DNA of 64,000 nt from JBKDZR01 sp047971485 (lineage in GTDB: Bacteria; Pseudomonadota; Alphaproteobacteria; Rhodobacterales; Rhodobacteraceae), in assembly GCA_047971485.1 (NCBI GenBank), contig JBKDZR010000072.1:7262-71261 (forward strand), given 5' to 3'. The translations under genes were made by a program, and so were the position numbers. The notes under the pieces were generated by a model. That model was not told the DNA's origin and ran no database searches. It worked only from the letters and a program-made list of their open reading frames with translations. Positions 1 through 7,881 of the stretch are shown here, one piece after another; position 1 is the stretch's first letter; each line of letters begins with the position of its first letter.

Positions 1-360
1 CGTCGCCCGGGCCCGTTCCAACCGCACCGCCGTCGGCACGTTGCGCATCCGCAGCCCGAAAGCCACGTTCTCCAACGCCGACAGATGCGGAAACAACGCA
101 TAGCTTTGAAAAACCACGCCAATATTACGCTTGTGCGGTGGCAGGCGGGTGATCTCGGCCCCATTCAGCATGATATGGCCCCGGGCGGGGGGCACAAAGC
201 CGGCGATCATCCGCAAAGTCGTGGTCTTGCCACAACCCGAGGGGCCAAGCAGGGACAGCAGCTCACCCTTCTCAATCTCCAGGGTCAGCTGATCCACGGC
301 CACCGAGGATCCGTACATCGCGGTGATCGCATCAAGTAAAAGATAACGACGATCACGCAT
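1..360 (-). CDS. ABC transporter ATP-binding protein, N-terminal 120 residues (cut by window edge)
   Basis: The first 120 residues of an ABC-importer ATPase; the rest lies beyond the window. Walker A GPSGCGKT is at residues 39-46 and the Q-loop glutamine is near 85 in FQSYALFPH, the form seen in PotA/FbpC/UgpC-type ATPases of spermidine, iron, sugar and opine importers. The remaining motifs are out of view. The ATG (360-358) overlaps the TGA of the upstream creatininase-type gene by 8 bases (ATGCGTGA), so the two are probably translationally coupled and belong to one operon. The substrate cannot be told from this fragment; the neighbour hints at a nitrogen compound. Family assignment is firm, specificity is not. 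Confidence 0.9.
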   Translation of the reverse strand, partial: MRDRRYLLLDAITAMYGSSVAVDQLTLEIEKGELLSLLGPSGCGKTTTLRMIAGFVPPARGHIMLNGAEITRLPPHKRNIGVVFQSYALFPHLSALENVAFGLRMRNVPTAVRLERARAT

Positions 361-1171
361 CGTGGAACATGGTCTTCTGGGTGATGCGGTCCATCGGATA
401 CTCGGCGACCTCGCGCAACAGCGCGATGAAGCGCTCGGCCCCGCGATCCAGGGCAATCCGGCCCCGTTCTGTATCGGCGGCGGCCGCATTGCCGCAGGCG
501 CCCGAAGGATGCAGATCCTGGGTTTCCCAGCCAAAGCCGACCCGCCCCTCCGGGGTCAGAACGGCATTGTTGCGCGCCATCTCGACCGAGCTGGGGACGA
601 AATCGGCCGCCTGGTCCATGGCCACCAGATCGGGATGCAGATCCAGCATGGCCGAGGTCTCGTATTCCCCGCCATGGATCCCGTGGGTCAGTTCCGACAC
701 CGAAAACAGATCCGAGAAATCGGCATCCGCCGAGGCCCAGGCCGAAACCGCGAACATCCCCAGCTTGACCCGCAATTCCCGCACGACAATTTCCATGACC
801 TGCGGCTGGCCGCCATGGGAATTGGCAAAGACGATCTTGCGACAGCCCGCGCGCCAGACGCTTTCGGCAACCTCGTACCACATGCGGGCCAGGGTTTCGT
901 AACTCAGCGTCAGGGTTCCGGGATATTCGATATGCTCAACGGATTTGCCCACCGGCAGCATCGGCAGGATCAGCACTGGCAGGTCATCGGGCAGCTTTTC
1001 GGCCACGCGCGCCATGATCCCGGCATTGATCGCGCTGTCGACACGCACCGGCAAATGCGGCCCGTGCTGTTCCACCGCAGCAACCGGCAACACCGCGACA
1101 ACCTTGCTCATATCCAGTTCTGCGAACTCCTTGGCGGTCAGGTCCCACCACCAGTTCGATTTGAGTTTCAT
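353..1171 (-). CDS. creatininase family protein (metal-dependent amidohydrolase)
   Basis: A 272-residue cytoplasmic protein of the creatininase/creatinine amidohydrolase family, which opens cyclic or linear amide bonds with a two-metal centre. Likely ligands are visible: E34 and H36 in VEQHGPHLP, D45, H119 in NSHGG, and E169 in HGGEYETS. Length fits the family. The family also includes mycofactocin protease MftE and formamide hydrolases of riboflavin and F420 synthesis, so creatinine itself need not be the substrate. The 8-base overlap with the downstream ABC ATPase suggests it processes a compound imported by that transporter; this is inference. I find no signal peptide. Confidence 0.88.
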   Translation of the reverse strand: MKLKSNWWWDLTAKEFAELDMSKVVAVLPVAAVEQHGPHLPVRVDSAINAGIMARVAEKLPDDLPVLILPMLPVGKSVEHIEYPGTLTLSYETLARMWYEVAESVWRAGCRKIVFANSHGGQPQVMEIVVRELRVKLGMFAVSAWASADADFSDLFSVSELTHGIHGGEYETSAMLDLHPDLVAMDQAADFVPSSVEMARNNAVLTPEGRVGFGWETQDLHPSGACGNAAAADTERGRIALDRGAERFIALLREVAEYPMDRITQKTMFHDA

Positions 1172-1605
1172 CGCATCCTCACCTGCGTTTTCCCGGGGGT
1201 ATGCCCCAGTGAACCCACCGTGAAGCCGACTGAAAAGGCATCAATATTCGCGATCAGCGTTGCATTTTTAAGAACGAACGACACAAGGCCTGACACGTCC
1301 AATGGCAGCCCAATGGCCGCTGGCGCCCAGTTTTCCCCAGAAAACCCCTATTTATGCAGGTTTCCCCGACCTCTGCCGAGCAGACAGCGGACGCGGGTTG
1401 CCAAACCGGCAATGCATCGGGCGGGAAACCCCCAGCAAAGCCGCGTGCGACAAAAGTGACCGATCCCGGCCCCTTGCCCGAAAATCAGGCAAACTTTGGG
1501 AAAAGGAGCAGATGTTGATCTTTTTCGGAATGGATATCCGGCCGCCCCTGCCACCGAAAGATTCGCGCGGTTCCGACCTCAGGGCCGATCCCGGCCCCGT
1601 GCCTG
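1172..1605. other. 434-base non-coding stretch between the creatininase gene and ribE
   Basis: This lies upstream of the creatininase-ABC operon (minus strand) and downstream of ribE (minus strand), so it should hold the operon promoter. I see no convincing -35/-10 pair, no terminator hairpin with a T run, and no credible gene. A 13-base string, CGATCCCGGCCCC, occurs twice, near 1460 and near 1583. A ribosome-binding-site-like AAAAGGAG sits just ahead of an ATG at 1512 on the plus strand, but that frame runs into ribE antisense and looks fortuitous. Confidence 0.5.
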
Positions 1606-2229
1606 TCACCCCAAAAACTGCGGCAACAAGCGTTCCAGGGTTCGTTCCATCACATCCACCGTCACCTTGGTCTGGTGATCGACCTCGATATTGATCCGGT
1701 CCCCGGGCCGATAGTCGCGAAAGGTGGTCTGACGCAGGGTTTCGGGGATCAGATAGATGGTAAAGACATCGCCTTCGACCTCGGCCACGGTCAGGCTGGC
1801 GCCGTTCACAGCGACAAAGCCCCGGTCAAAGATGTATTTCGACCATTCCGGGGGCACACGAAAGCGGATATGGGCGCCATCCTCATCGGTCTTCATCGCG
1901 ACCAGTTCAGCGGTGCACGAAATATGCCCGGCGATCGGATGTCCGCCGTTTTCATCATTCATCCGGGCCGAGCGTTCGATATTGACCCGTGTGCCCGCCT
2001 CCAGCCGCGCCAGGTTGGTGCGTTCCAGCGTCATGGTCATCGCATCAAAGGACACCCGGGTGCCCTCGATCCCGGTGACCGACAGACAGACCCCCTCAAC
2101 CGCGACGCTGCCGCCGATCTTCAGATCCTGCAAATGGACGGCGACGATCTCGACGACAAAGCTGCGATAGCGGGGATGTTCCGCCACGGACACCACCGTG
2201 GAAACAGTCTGAACGATGCCAGTATACAT
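1606..2229 (-). CDS. ribE: riboflavin synthase, alpha subunit
   Basis: Riboflavin synthase dismutates two 6,7-dimethyl-8-ribityllumazine molecules to riboflavin, the last step of the pathway. The 207 residues show the family's two tandem barrels: MYTGIVQ at the N-terminus, VEGVCLSVT at 44-52, then HPIAGH at 97-102 and VNGASLTVAEV at 141-151 in the second repeat. Length matches the E. coli homotrimeric enzyme. It stands alone here, with ribA about 18 kb away on the other strand, so there is no compact rib operon in view. No FMN riboswitch is recognisable upstream; a 7-bp hairpin sits in the leader instead. Confidence 0.95.
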   Translation of the reverse strand: MYTGIVQTVSTVVSVAEHPRYRSFVVEIVAVHLQDLKIGGSVAVEGVCLSVTGIEGTRVSFDAMTMTLERTNLARLEAGTRVNIERSARMNDENGGHPIAGHISCTAELVAMKTDEDGAHIRFRVPPEWSKYIFDRGFVAVNGASLTVAEVEGDVFTIYLIPETLRQTTFRDYRPGDRINIEVDHQTKVTVDVMERTLERLLPQFLG

Positions 2230-2252
2230 GGGGCCCTTTCCTCACAGCAGAT

Positions 2253-2273
2253 GTCCGGCGAAGGTTGCCGGAC
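2253..2273. repeat. 7-bp inverted repeat in the ribE leader
   Basis: Arms GTCCGGC (2253-2259) and GCCGGAC (2267-2273) enclose a 7-base loop, about 25 bases upstream of the ribE ATG. In RNA it would form a small stable hairpin just before the ribosome binding site; as DNA it could be an operator. There is no T run, so it is not a terminator. Confidence 0.35.
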
Positions 2274-2345
2274 GCGGCCGCATTGTCCAGTGGCGAACGC
2301 ATCGGGACATGTGCCCTGCGCTTCCATGTGACGCAACCCCGACGA

Positions 2346-2377
2346 TTGCATACAACCGCCGCCCCCGACAGTATAAT
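2346..2377 (+). promoter_or_regulatory. possible promoter for the DoxX gene
   Basis: A consensus TATAAT (2372-2377) stands 56 bases ahead of the DoxX start, with TTGCAT at 2346-2351. The 20-base spacer is longer than ideal, so the -35 is doubtful. The opposite strand over the same bases reads ATTATACTG and could serve as a -10 for ribE, making this a shared divergent promoter region. Confidence 0.3.
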
Positions 2378-2432
2378 CTGAGATCAGGACTTTACATGCC
2401 ATCTGGGCAACATACCGCATGAGGACACGATG

Positions 2433-3005
2433 ATGACAGAGCACACACCCGGCCCCCGTCTGATCCTGCCGTTCATGGGCCGCTTCTACGACAGAATCGC
2501 CCAGCCCCTGGCCCATATTGGCCTGCGGGTCGTGGTCGGCGGGATGCTGGTGCTGGAAGGCTGGCCCAAGATCACCGCACCCTTCGCCATGGCGGGGTTC
2601 ACCGAAGGTATCGGCCTGTATCCCGGCTGGTTCTGGTCGGCCGTGCTGGCAGTGATGCAATTCTTCGGCGGCCTGCTGATCATGGCCGGTTACCTGACCC
2701 GGCCCGTCGCGCTGGCAAATGGCGTGATGCTGGCGGTGACCTTCTGGTTCCACTGGACCCATCCCTATGGCACCTTCGCTCTGACCCCAGAGGGGATCGC
2801 GGCGGTCCAAGCCGCCGGGCAAACCTTGCTGACCGATGACGGGGTGCGCAATCTGGCCAGCGACGGGGGCGCACGCTTTTTGCATCAGGTGCAATTCAAG
2901 GCCGAGGGGCTGTCCGCGCTGTGGACGGTTGCGGCACTGTTTCTGGCCGCCTTCGGCGCCGGCCCCCTTTCCGTGGATCGCAGCGTATTGAAACGCGAAT
3001 TCTGA
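2433..3005 (+). CDS. DoxX family membrane protein
   Basis: A 190-residue integral membrane protein of the DoxX family, with about four hydrophobic segments (roughly residues 26-45, 65-90, 95-115 and 160-178). The first helix contains the family-typical GLRVVVGGMLVLEGWPKI. DoxX proteins are small inner-membrane proteins linked to respiratory and redox functions, but no activity is assured for this subgroup. Two consecutive ATGs occur; the second (2433) stands 7 bases from GAGGA and is preferred over 2430, which is only 4 bases away. It is divergent from ribE, and I see no partner gene. Confidence 0.8.
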   Translation: MTEHTPGPRLILPFMGRFYDRIAQPLAHIGLRVVVGGMLVLEGWPKITAPFAMAGFTEGIGLYPGWFWSAVLAVMQFFGGLLIMAGYLTRPVALANGVMLAVTFWFHWTHPYGTFALTPEGIAAVQAAGQTLLTDDGVRNLASDGGARFLHQVQFKAEGLSALWTVAALFLAAFGAGPLSVDRSVLKREF

Positions 3006-3469
3006 CAGGCTGCTGAAAAAAGGAATTTGGCAATACCGAGGGGGGTAAATTGTTCTCTGCCACCTTGCTGCCAAGCGCTGAGGGCCGCGCCCGACCCTGG
3101 GTGGGCGCCTCGGTGCGCTGGGGATGATGTGCGTCATGCCTGCCAAGCCCCTCCAACCTTTGCGCAATTTGAAACGTTGCAATGCGCCCAAGCAGACAGT
3201 CGTGGATCAAGCCGCGACTGTCTGCTTGGGAGGGCCGCATGCGCAGGACAGCCTCTAACCACCTGATACCCCATGGTCGAAGGTCATAAAGCCCGGGCCC
3301 ACATTTGCGTGGGCGCGCTCTAAGACCCAAAGCCGTCGTTGTCCCTTTCGGCCACGCATCGCCATGCCGGCCGCAAGCGGGTTTTCTGGCTTGAACTCCC
3401 CCCAAATTCAGACTTGTTTCTCGTTTTCGCAAATGCGAATTATATGCAATAGGTGAAAACGGGATTTCC
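3006..3469. other. 464-base non-coding region with possible mobile-element remnant
   Basis: Directly after the DoxX stop the sequence reads CAGGCTGCTGAAAAAAGG (from about 3005), which resembles terminal inverted repeats of several insertion-sequence families (GGCTGCTGAAAAA type). A perfect 16-bp inverted repeat follows at 3187-3230. No matching opposite terminus, target duplication or transposase fragment was found, so a decayed element is a suggestion only. The last 60 bases before the ZIP gene are AT-rich (around 3420-3460) and probably hold its promoter; no convincing Zur box was seen. Confidence 0.4.
3187..3230. repeat. perfect 16-bp inverted repeat
   Basis: CCCAAGCAGACAGTCG (3187-3202) pairs with CGACTGTCTGCTTGGG (3215-3230) around a 12-base loop. 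No T run follows on either strand, so it is not a standard Rho-independent terminator. The length and perfection are unusual for this window; it may be part of a repetitive extragenic element or an insertion-sequence remnant. Confidence 0.7.
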
Positions 3470-4243
3470 ATGGACATCATCTGGATCGGCTTTCTGGCCA
3501 GCCTGGGCGCGGGACTGATGACCGGGCTTGGCGCCGTCCCGGTCCTGTTTGGCCGCCAGGTGAACCGCAAGGTCAGCGATACGATGCTGGGCTTTGCTGC
3601 CGGGGTGATGATCTCGGCTTCATTCTTTTCGCTGATCCTGCCGGGGATCGAAGCGGCCCAGGACAATGGCCATGGGGTTCTGGGCGCCGCCCTGATTGCC
3701 GGGGGCGGCATCGCGCTGGGGGCGGCCATTGTCGCACTGCTGAACGAAACCCTGCCCCATGAGCATTTCATCCAGGGCCGGGAAGGGGCCGAAGCCAAGG
3801 CGCTGGCCAAGATCTGGCTGTTTGTCGTGGCAATCACCATCCACAATTTCCCCGAGGGACTGGCCGTCGGGGTCGGGTTCGGGGGCGGCAGAATCGCCAA
3901 TGGCTTGTCGCTGGCCACGGGGATCGGATTGCAAAACGCCCCCGAGGGACTGGCCGTGGCCATGGCCTTGCGCGGACAAGGCTATGGGCCGCGCAAGTCG
4001 TTTCTGGTGGCCTTGGCAACCGGGCTGGTTGAACCGCTGGGAGGCCTGTTGGGGCTGATCGCGGTTCAGGTCTCGGTCGCGGTTCTGCCCTGGGGGCTGA
4101 CCTTTGCGGCCGGGGCCATGCTCTATATCATCAGCCACGAGATCATCCCCGAAACCCACCGGTCCGGTCACCAGAACGCAGCGACGGCGGGGCTGATCCT
4201 GGGACTGATCCTGATGATGGTGCTGGATGTGTCTTTGGCCTGA
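3470..4243 (+). CDS. ZIP family divalent metal transporter
   Basis: A 257-residue ZIP (ZRT/IRT-like) inner-membrane transporter, moving Zn2+ or other divalent cations into the cytoplasm. The metal-binding signatures are clear: HNFPEG (125-130), QNAPEG (155-160) and EPLGG (188-192), with a histidine-rich end to the penultimate helix, HEIIPETH (223-230). Eight membrane segments fit the profile and length. The cytosolic loop PHEHF near 96-100 is short. The sequence is of the GufA/ZupT type rather than a plant IRT. The ATG at 3470 gives a normal N-terminal helix. Metal specificity cannot be read from sequence. It is convergent with trpA. Confidence 0.9.
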   Translation: MDIIWIGFLASLGAGLMTGLGAVPVLFGRQVNRKVSDTMLGFAAGVMISASFFSLILPGIEAAQDNGHGVLGAALIAGGGIALGAAIVALLNETLPHEHFIQGREGAEAKALAKIWLFVVAITIHNFPEGLAVGVGFGGGRIANGLSLATGIGLQNAPEGLAVAMALRGQGYGPRKSFLVALATGLVEPLGGLLGLIAVQVSVAVLPWGLTFAAGAMLYIISHEIIPETHRSGHQNAATAGLILGLILMMVLDVSLA

Positions 4244-4257
4244 GGCCGGCCTCAGGC
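4238..4257. repeat. perfect 20-bp palindrome spanning both convergent stop codons
   Basis: GCCTGAGGCC (4238-4247) is followed directly by its reverse complement. The ZIP stop codon (4241-4243) and the trpA stop codon (4252-4254, minus strand) occupy symmetrical positions in the two arms. As RNA it can fold into a 7-bp stem with a 6-base loop in either transcript. There is no T run, so any terminator function would be weak or protein-assisted. Confidence 0.6.
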
Positions 4258-5043
4258 GCTGTGGGCGCCTTCGGCCAGACCGCGTACGAAATCGAGGATT
4301 TCGGGCACGGAGCGTTTTTCCTCGACCAGCTTGACGATGGCGGACCCCACCACGGCCCCATCGGCGACCGAGGCGATGGACCGCGCCGTTTCCGGGCTGC
4401 GGATACCGAAACCGACGATCACCGGCAGATCGGTTTTCGCCTTGATCCGGGCCACCTCGGGGGCGACATCGGCCGATTGCGCAGCCGCCGCCCCGGTGAT
4501 GCCGGTGATCGAAACATAGTAAACGAAGCCCGAAGTGTTCTGCAGCACCTTGGGCAGGCGGGCGTCATCGGTGGTTGGCGTGGCCAGGCGGATGAAGTTC
4601 AGCCCCGCCTTCTGGGCAGGCAGGCACAGCTCGGCGTCCTCCTCGGGCGGCAGATCAACGATGATCAGCCCGTCGATGCCGGCCTCCTTGGCCTCGGCCA
4701 GAAAGCGATCGACCCCACGGGAATGGATGGGGTTGTAATAGCCCATCATCACGATCGGCGTGTCATCATCGGTTTCGCGCAGGGTCCGGGCCATATCCAG
4801 TGTCTTGGCCAGGGTTTGTCCGCCTTCCAGTGCGCGCTGCCCGGCCAGTTGGATTGTCGGCCCGTCGGCCATGGGATCTGTAAAGGGCATGCCCAGTTCG
4901 ATCACGTCGACCCCGGCAGCGGGCAGGCCTTTCAGCAGTTCCAGCGAGGTGGCGTAGTCGGGATCCCCGGCCATGATATAAGCGACAAAGGCCTTGCGCC
5001 CCTCGGCCTTCAGCGCGGCGAATTTCCGGTCGATCCGTGTCAT
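4252..5043 (-). CDS. trpA: tryptophan synthase alpha chain
   Basis: TrpA cleaves indole-3-glycerol phosphate to indole and glyceraldehyde-3-phosphate, passing indole to TrpB. The TIM-barrel protein has 263 residues from the ATG at 5043, which is preceded by AAGGAGAC; an in-frame ATG 17 codons upstream is less likely. Catalytic E49 (VIELGMPF) and D60 (DPMADGP) fall at the same numbers as in E. coli. The phosphate-binding VGFGIRSPE lies in the C-terminal part. trpB is not adjacent in this window; the gene stands alone between the ZIP gene and divergent ychF. Confidence 0.97.
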   Translation of the reverse strand: MTRIDRKFAALKAEGRKAFVAYIMAGDPDYATSLELLKGLPAAGVDVIELGMPFTDPMADGPTIQLAGQRALEGGQTLAKTLDMARTLRETDDDTPIVMMGYYNPIHSRGVDRFLAEAKEAGIDGLIIVDLPPEEDAELCLPAQKAGLNFIRLATPTTDDARLPKVLQNTSGFVYYVSITGITGAAAAQSADVAPEVARIKAKTDLPVIVGFGIRSPETARSIASVADGAVVGSAIVKLVEEKRSVPEILDFVRGLAEGAHSA

Positions 5044-5187
5044 GGCAGTCTCCTTGATCGGGTCGGTCTTGCCCAAGCTGGCAGGGAAATGCAATCCGGG
5101 AACGTTGCTTCTGCACGGCCCGATATTGCGGTTCGCTGCGGTTCCCCCTAGAACGCGCGCGGTTATGGCACAGCCGGGAGAGGGCGC

Positions 5188-6285
5188 ATGGGGTTCAAGA
5201 TGGGGATCGTCGGGTTGCCGAATGTCGGCAAATCGACTCTGTTCAACGCATTGACGAAAACCGCCGCCGCGCAGGCGGAAAACTTTCCCTTCTGCACGAT
5301 CGAGCCCAATGTCGGCGAGGTGGCCGTGCCCGATCCGCGGCTTGACAAGCTGGCGGCGACCGCCGGATCCAAACAGATCATCCCGACGCGGATCACCTTT
5401 GTCGATATCGCCGGTCTGGTGAAGGGCGCCAGCAAGGGTGAAGGGCTAGGCAACCAGTTTCTGGCCAATATCCGCGAGGTTGACGCCATCGCCCACGTGC
5501 TGCGCTGTTTCGAGGATGGCGACGTGACCCATGTCGAAGGCCGCGTCGATCCGGTCTCGGATGCCGAGACGATCGAGATGGAACTGATGCTGGCCGATAT
5601 GGAGTCCATCGAAAAACGCCTGCAGGGTCTGACCCGCAAGGTGCGTGGCGGCGACAAGGAGGCGGTGCAACAGGAACGCCTGCTGAAAGAGGCCCTGGCC
5701 GTGCTGGAGGCGGGCCAACCGGCCCGTAGCGTCGCGGTCTCGGATGAGGATGCCAAGGCCTGGAAAATGCTGCAATTGCTGACCGCCAAGCCGGTGCTGT
5801 ACGTCTGCAATGTCGATGAGGGATCCGCGGGTACGGGCAATGCCTTTTCCACCAAGGTGGCCGACATGGCTGCGGCACAGGGGGCCGGCACGGTGGTTAT
5901 CTCGGCGGCCATCGAAGAGGAAATCGCCCAGCTGGACGGAGAAGAGGCCGAGGTCTTTCTGTCTGATCTGGGGCTGGAAGAGGCCGGGCTGGACCGGCTG
6001 ATCCGCGCCGGCTATGCGCTGCTGTCGCTGGAAACCTATTTCACCGTCGGCCCCAAAGAGGCCCGCGCCTGGACGATCCGTCAGGGCACCGCCGCGCCCC
6101 AGGCCGCCGGTGTGATCCATGGCGATTTCGAGCGCGGCTTTATCCGCGCCGAGACCATCGCCTATGACGATTTCATCACCCTGGGTGGGGAACATGGCGC
6201 CAAGGAGGCCGGCAAGATGCGGGTCGAAGGCAAGGGCTATGTTGTCAAGGATGGCGACGTCCTGCATTTTCTGTTCAACGCCTGA
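5188..6285 (+). CDS. ychF: redox-regulated ATPase YchF (Obg-like)
   Basis: A 365-residue universally conserved P-loop NTPase that binds ribosomes and is linked to oxidative-stress control. The N-terminal G domain has the P-loop GLPNVGKS (9-16) and, at the specificity site, CNVDE in place of NKxD, the YchF signature that goes with ATP rather than GTP binding. A coiled-coil insert follows (about 130-190), and a TGS domain occupies the last 85 residues (FTVGPKEARAW onward). Length is standard. The start MGFKMGIVG fits the family. Divergent from trpA across 144 bases. Confidence 0.97.
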   Translation: MGFKMGIVGLPNVGKSTLFNALTKTAAAQAENFPFCTIEPNVGEVAVPDPRLDKLAATAGSKQIIPTRITFVDIAGLVKGASKGEGLGNQFLANIREVDAIAHVLRCFEDGDVTHVEGRVDPVSDAETIEMELMLADMESIEKRLQGLTRKVRGGDKEAVQQERLLKEALAVLEAGQPARSVAVSDEDAKAWKMLQLLTAKPVLYVCNVDEGSAGTGNAFSTKVADMAAAQGAGTVVISAAIEEEIAQLDGEEAEVFLSDLGLEEAGLDRLIRAGYALLSLETYFTVGPKEARAWTIRQGTAAPQAAGVIHGDFERGFIRAETIAYDDFITLGGEHGAKEAGKMRVEGKGYVVKDGDVLHFLFNA

Positions 6286-6534
6286 TCCGGGTCTGGGGCA
6301 CACAGATCCAGCGTGCGGGACTTGGGCGCCTGACAGCAGCCCTGTTCCGGCGAACACCCTTTTGCACCCGGGACGCAATCGGTGGTGGTTTCCGGCAACA
6401 GTCATTTCATCCGCAAAGCCGCCTTTGCAAAGGCGCACACCTTCTGGCTGCGGATGTAAGCCCGCCAATGCACCCGGCCTTGCCCCGGCCCGGCGATCTG
6501 GATAGCACCGGTCCACGACTTGCAAGGATTGCCC

Positions 6535-7698
6535 ATGCCCGTGATCACCGAGATTGCCGACCTGCACCGGATCTACAAGCGGCGCGTACCGAAGATGTTC
6601 TACGATTACTGCGAAACCGGCAGTTGGACGGAACAAACCTTTCGCGAGAACACCACCGATTTCGCCAAAATCCGCCTGCGCCAGCGCATCGCCGTGGACA
6701 TGGCCGGACGCAGCACCCGCACCACCATGGCCGGCCAGGAGGTGGCAATGCCTGTGGCCCTGGCCCCCGTTGGCCTGACGGGCATGCAGCATGCCGATGG
6801 CGAGATCCTGGCCGCCCGCGCCGCCGAGGCCTTCGGCGTACCCTTCACCCTGTCCACCATGTCGATCTGCTCCATCGAGGATGTGGCAGAGAACACCAGC
6901 ACCCCCTTCTGGTTTCAGGTCTACACCCTGAAGGATGATGACTTCATGCGCCGTCTTCTGGACCGGGCGCGGGCCGCACAATGCTCGGCGCTGGTGATCA
7001 CCGTCGATCTGCAGATCAAGGGCGAACGGCACAAGGACGTGAAAAACGGGCTGTCCGCGCCGCCCAAGCTGACCCCCGCATCCATTGCCGACATGATGAC
7101 CAAGGTCCCCTGGGGGCTGAAGATGCTGGGCACCAAGCGGCGCGGTTTCGGCAATATCGTCGGCCATGCCAAAGGCGTCAGCGATCCCTCGTCCCTGAGT
7201 TCCTGGACGGAAGAGGCCTTTGATCCCTCGCTGGACTGGAACCGGATCGCCGAGCTGCGCCGAATGTGGGACGGGCCGGTGATCCTGAAGGGGATCCTCG
7301 ACCCCGAAGACGCCCGCCAGGCGGTCAATGTCGGGGCCGATGCCATCGTCGTCTCGAACCATGGCGGCCGGCAACTGGACGGCGCGCTGTCCTCGATCCG
7401 GATGCTGCCGCAGATCATGGATGCCGTGGGCGACAAGACCGAGGTCTGGCTGGACAGCGGCATCCGGTCGGGTCAGGACGTGCTCAAGGCCGTGGCGCTG
7501 GGGGCGCAGGGCTGCCTGATCGGGCGCGCCTTTGTCTATGGGCTGGGGGCCATGGGCCAGGCCGGTGTAACGGCGGCGCTGAACGTCATCCACAAGGAAC
7601 TGGACACGACGATGGCCCTGTGTGGACGGCGGGACATCCGCGATGTGGACCGCGACATCCTGCTGATCCCCGAGGATTTCACCGGCCGCTGGGCCTGA
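6535..7698 (+). CDS. lldD: FMN-dependent alpha-hydroxy-acid dehydrogenase (L-lactate dehydrogenase type)
   Basis: A 387-residue flavoenzyme of the FMN-dependent alpha-hydroxy-acid oxidase/dehydrogenase family; LldD oxidises L-lactate to pyruvate and passes electrons to the respiratory chain. The barrel shows Y23 in MFYDY, FQVYTLKD, an FMN-contacting lysine (K252, VILKGI), the catalytic base H276 in SNHGGRQLDGA, and the GIRSGQD phosphate loop. The ATG at 6535 stands 7 bases from AAGGA; an upstream TTG is less likely. Sister enzymes act on glycolate or mandelate, so L-lactate is the most probable but not proven substrate. No lactate permease or regulator is adjacent. Confidence 0.85.
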   Translation: MPVITEIADLHRIYKRRVPKMFYDYCETGSWTEQTFRENTTDFAKIRLRQRIAVDMAGRSTRTTMAGQEVAMPVALAPVGLTGMQHADGEILAARAAEAFGVPFTLSTMSICSIEDVAENTSTPFWFQVYTLKDDDFMRRLLDRARAAQCSALVITVDLQIKGERHKDVKNGLSAPPKLTPASIADMMTKVPWGLKMLGTKRRGFGNIVGHAKGVSDPSSLSSWTEEAFDPSLDWNRIAELRRMWDGPVILKGILDPEDARQAVNVGADAIVVSNHGGRQLDGALSSIRMLPQIMDAVGDKTEVWLDSGIRSGQDVLKAVALGAQGCLIGRAFVYGLGAMGQAGVTAALNVIHKELDTTMALCGRRDIRDVDRDILLIPEDFTGRWA

Positions 7699-7881
7699 TC
7701 CCCGGACACAGGCGAAGGCCAGGTCAACGCCCCTCTCACGCCGCCACCGAAGCGACCAGTTGGCAACCGGGCGGGATCAACCGCCCTGCCCCCTTGCCAG
7801 CCCGCCGCAACTCGGCTAAGGGGCGCGTTCCACGCGGGCATACACCCTTGGAGGATGCCCGCCCCATCAAGGAGAATACAC

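Noticed and set aside
1512..1694. A 60-codon plus-strand gene with AAAAGGAG upstream
   Set aside because: It runs about 90 bases into the conserved end of ribE on the other strand and is Pro/Ser-rich without homology; probably accidental.
2230..2429. FMN riboswitch upstream of ribE
   Set aside because: None of the conserved RFN blocks (AGGG...GAAA, GATTCGG-type, CAGT...) is present; only a short hairpin and possible -10 elements.
5446..7593. A 715-codon open frame on the minus strand opposite ychF and the lactate dehydrogenase-type gene
   Set aside because: It is antisense to two clearly real genes, has Gln/His/Gly-rich low-complexity translation typical of GC-rich shadow frames and no family resemblance.
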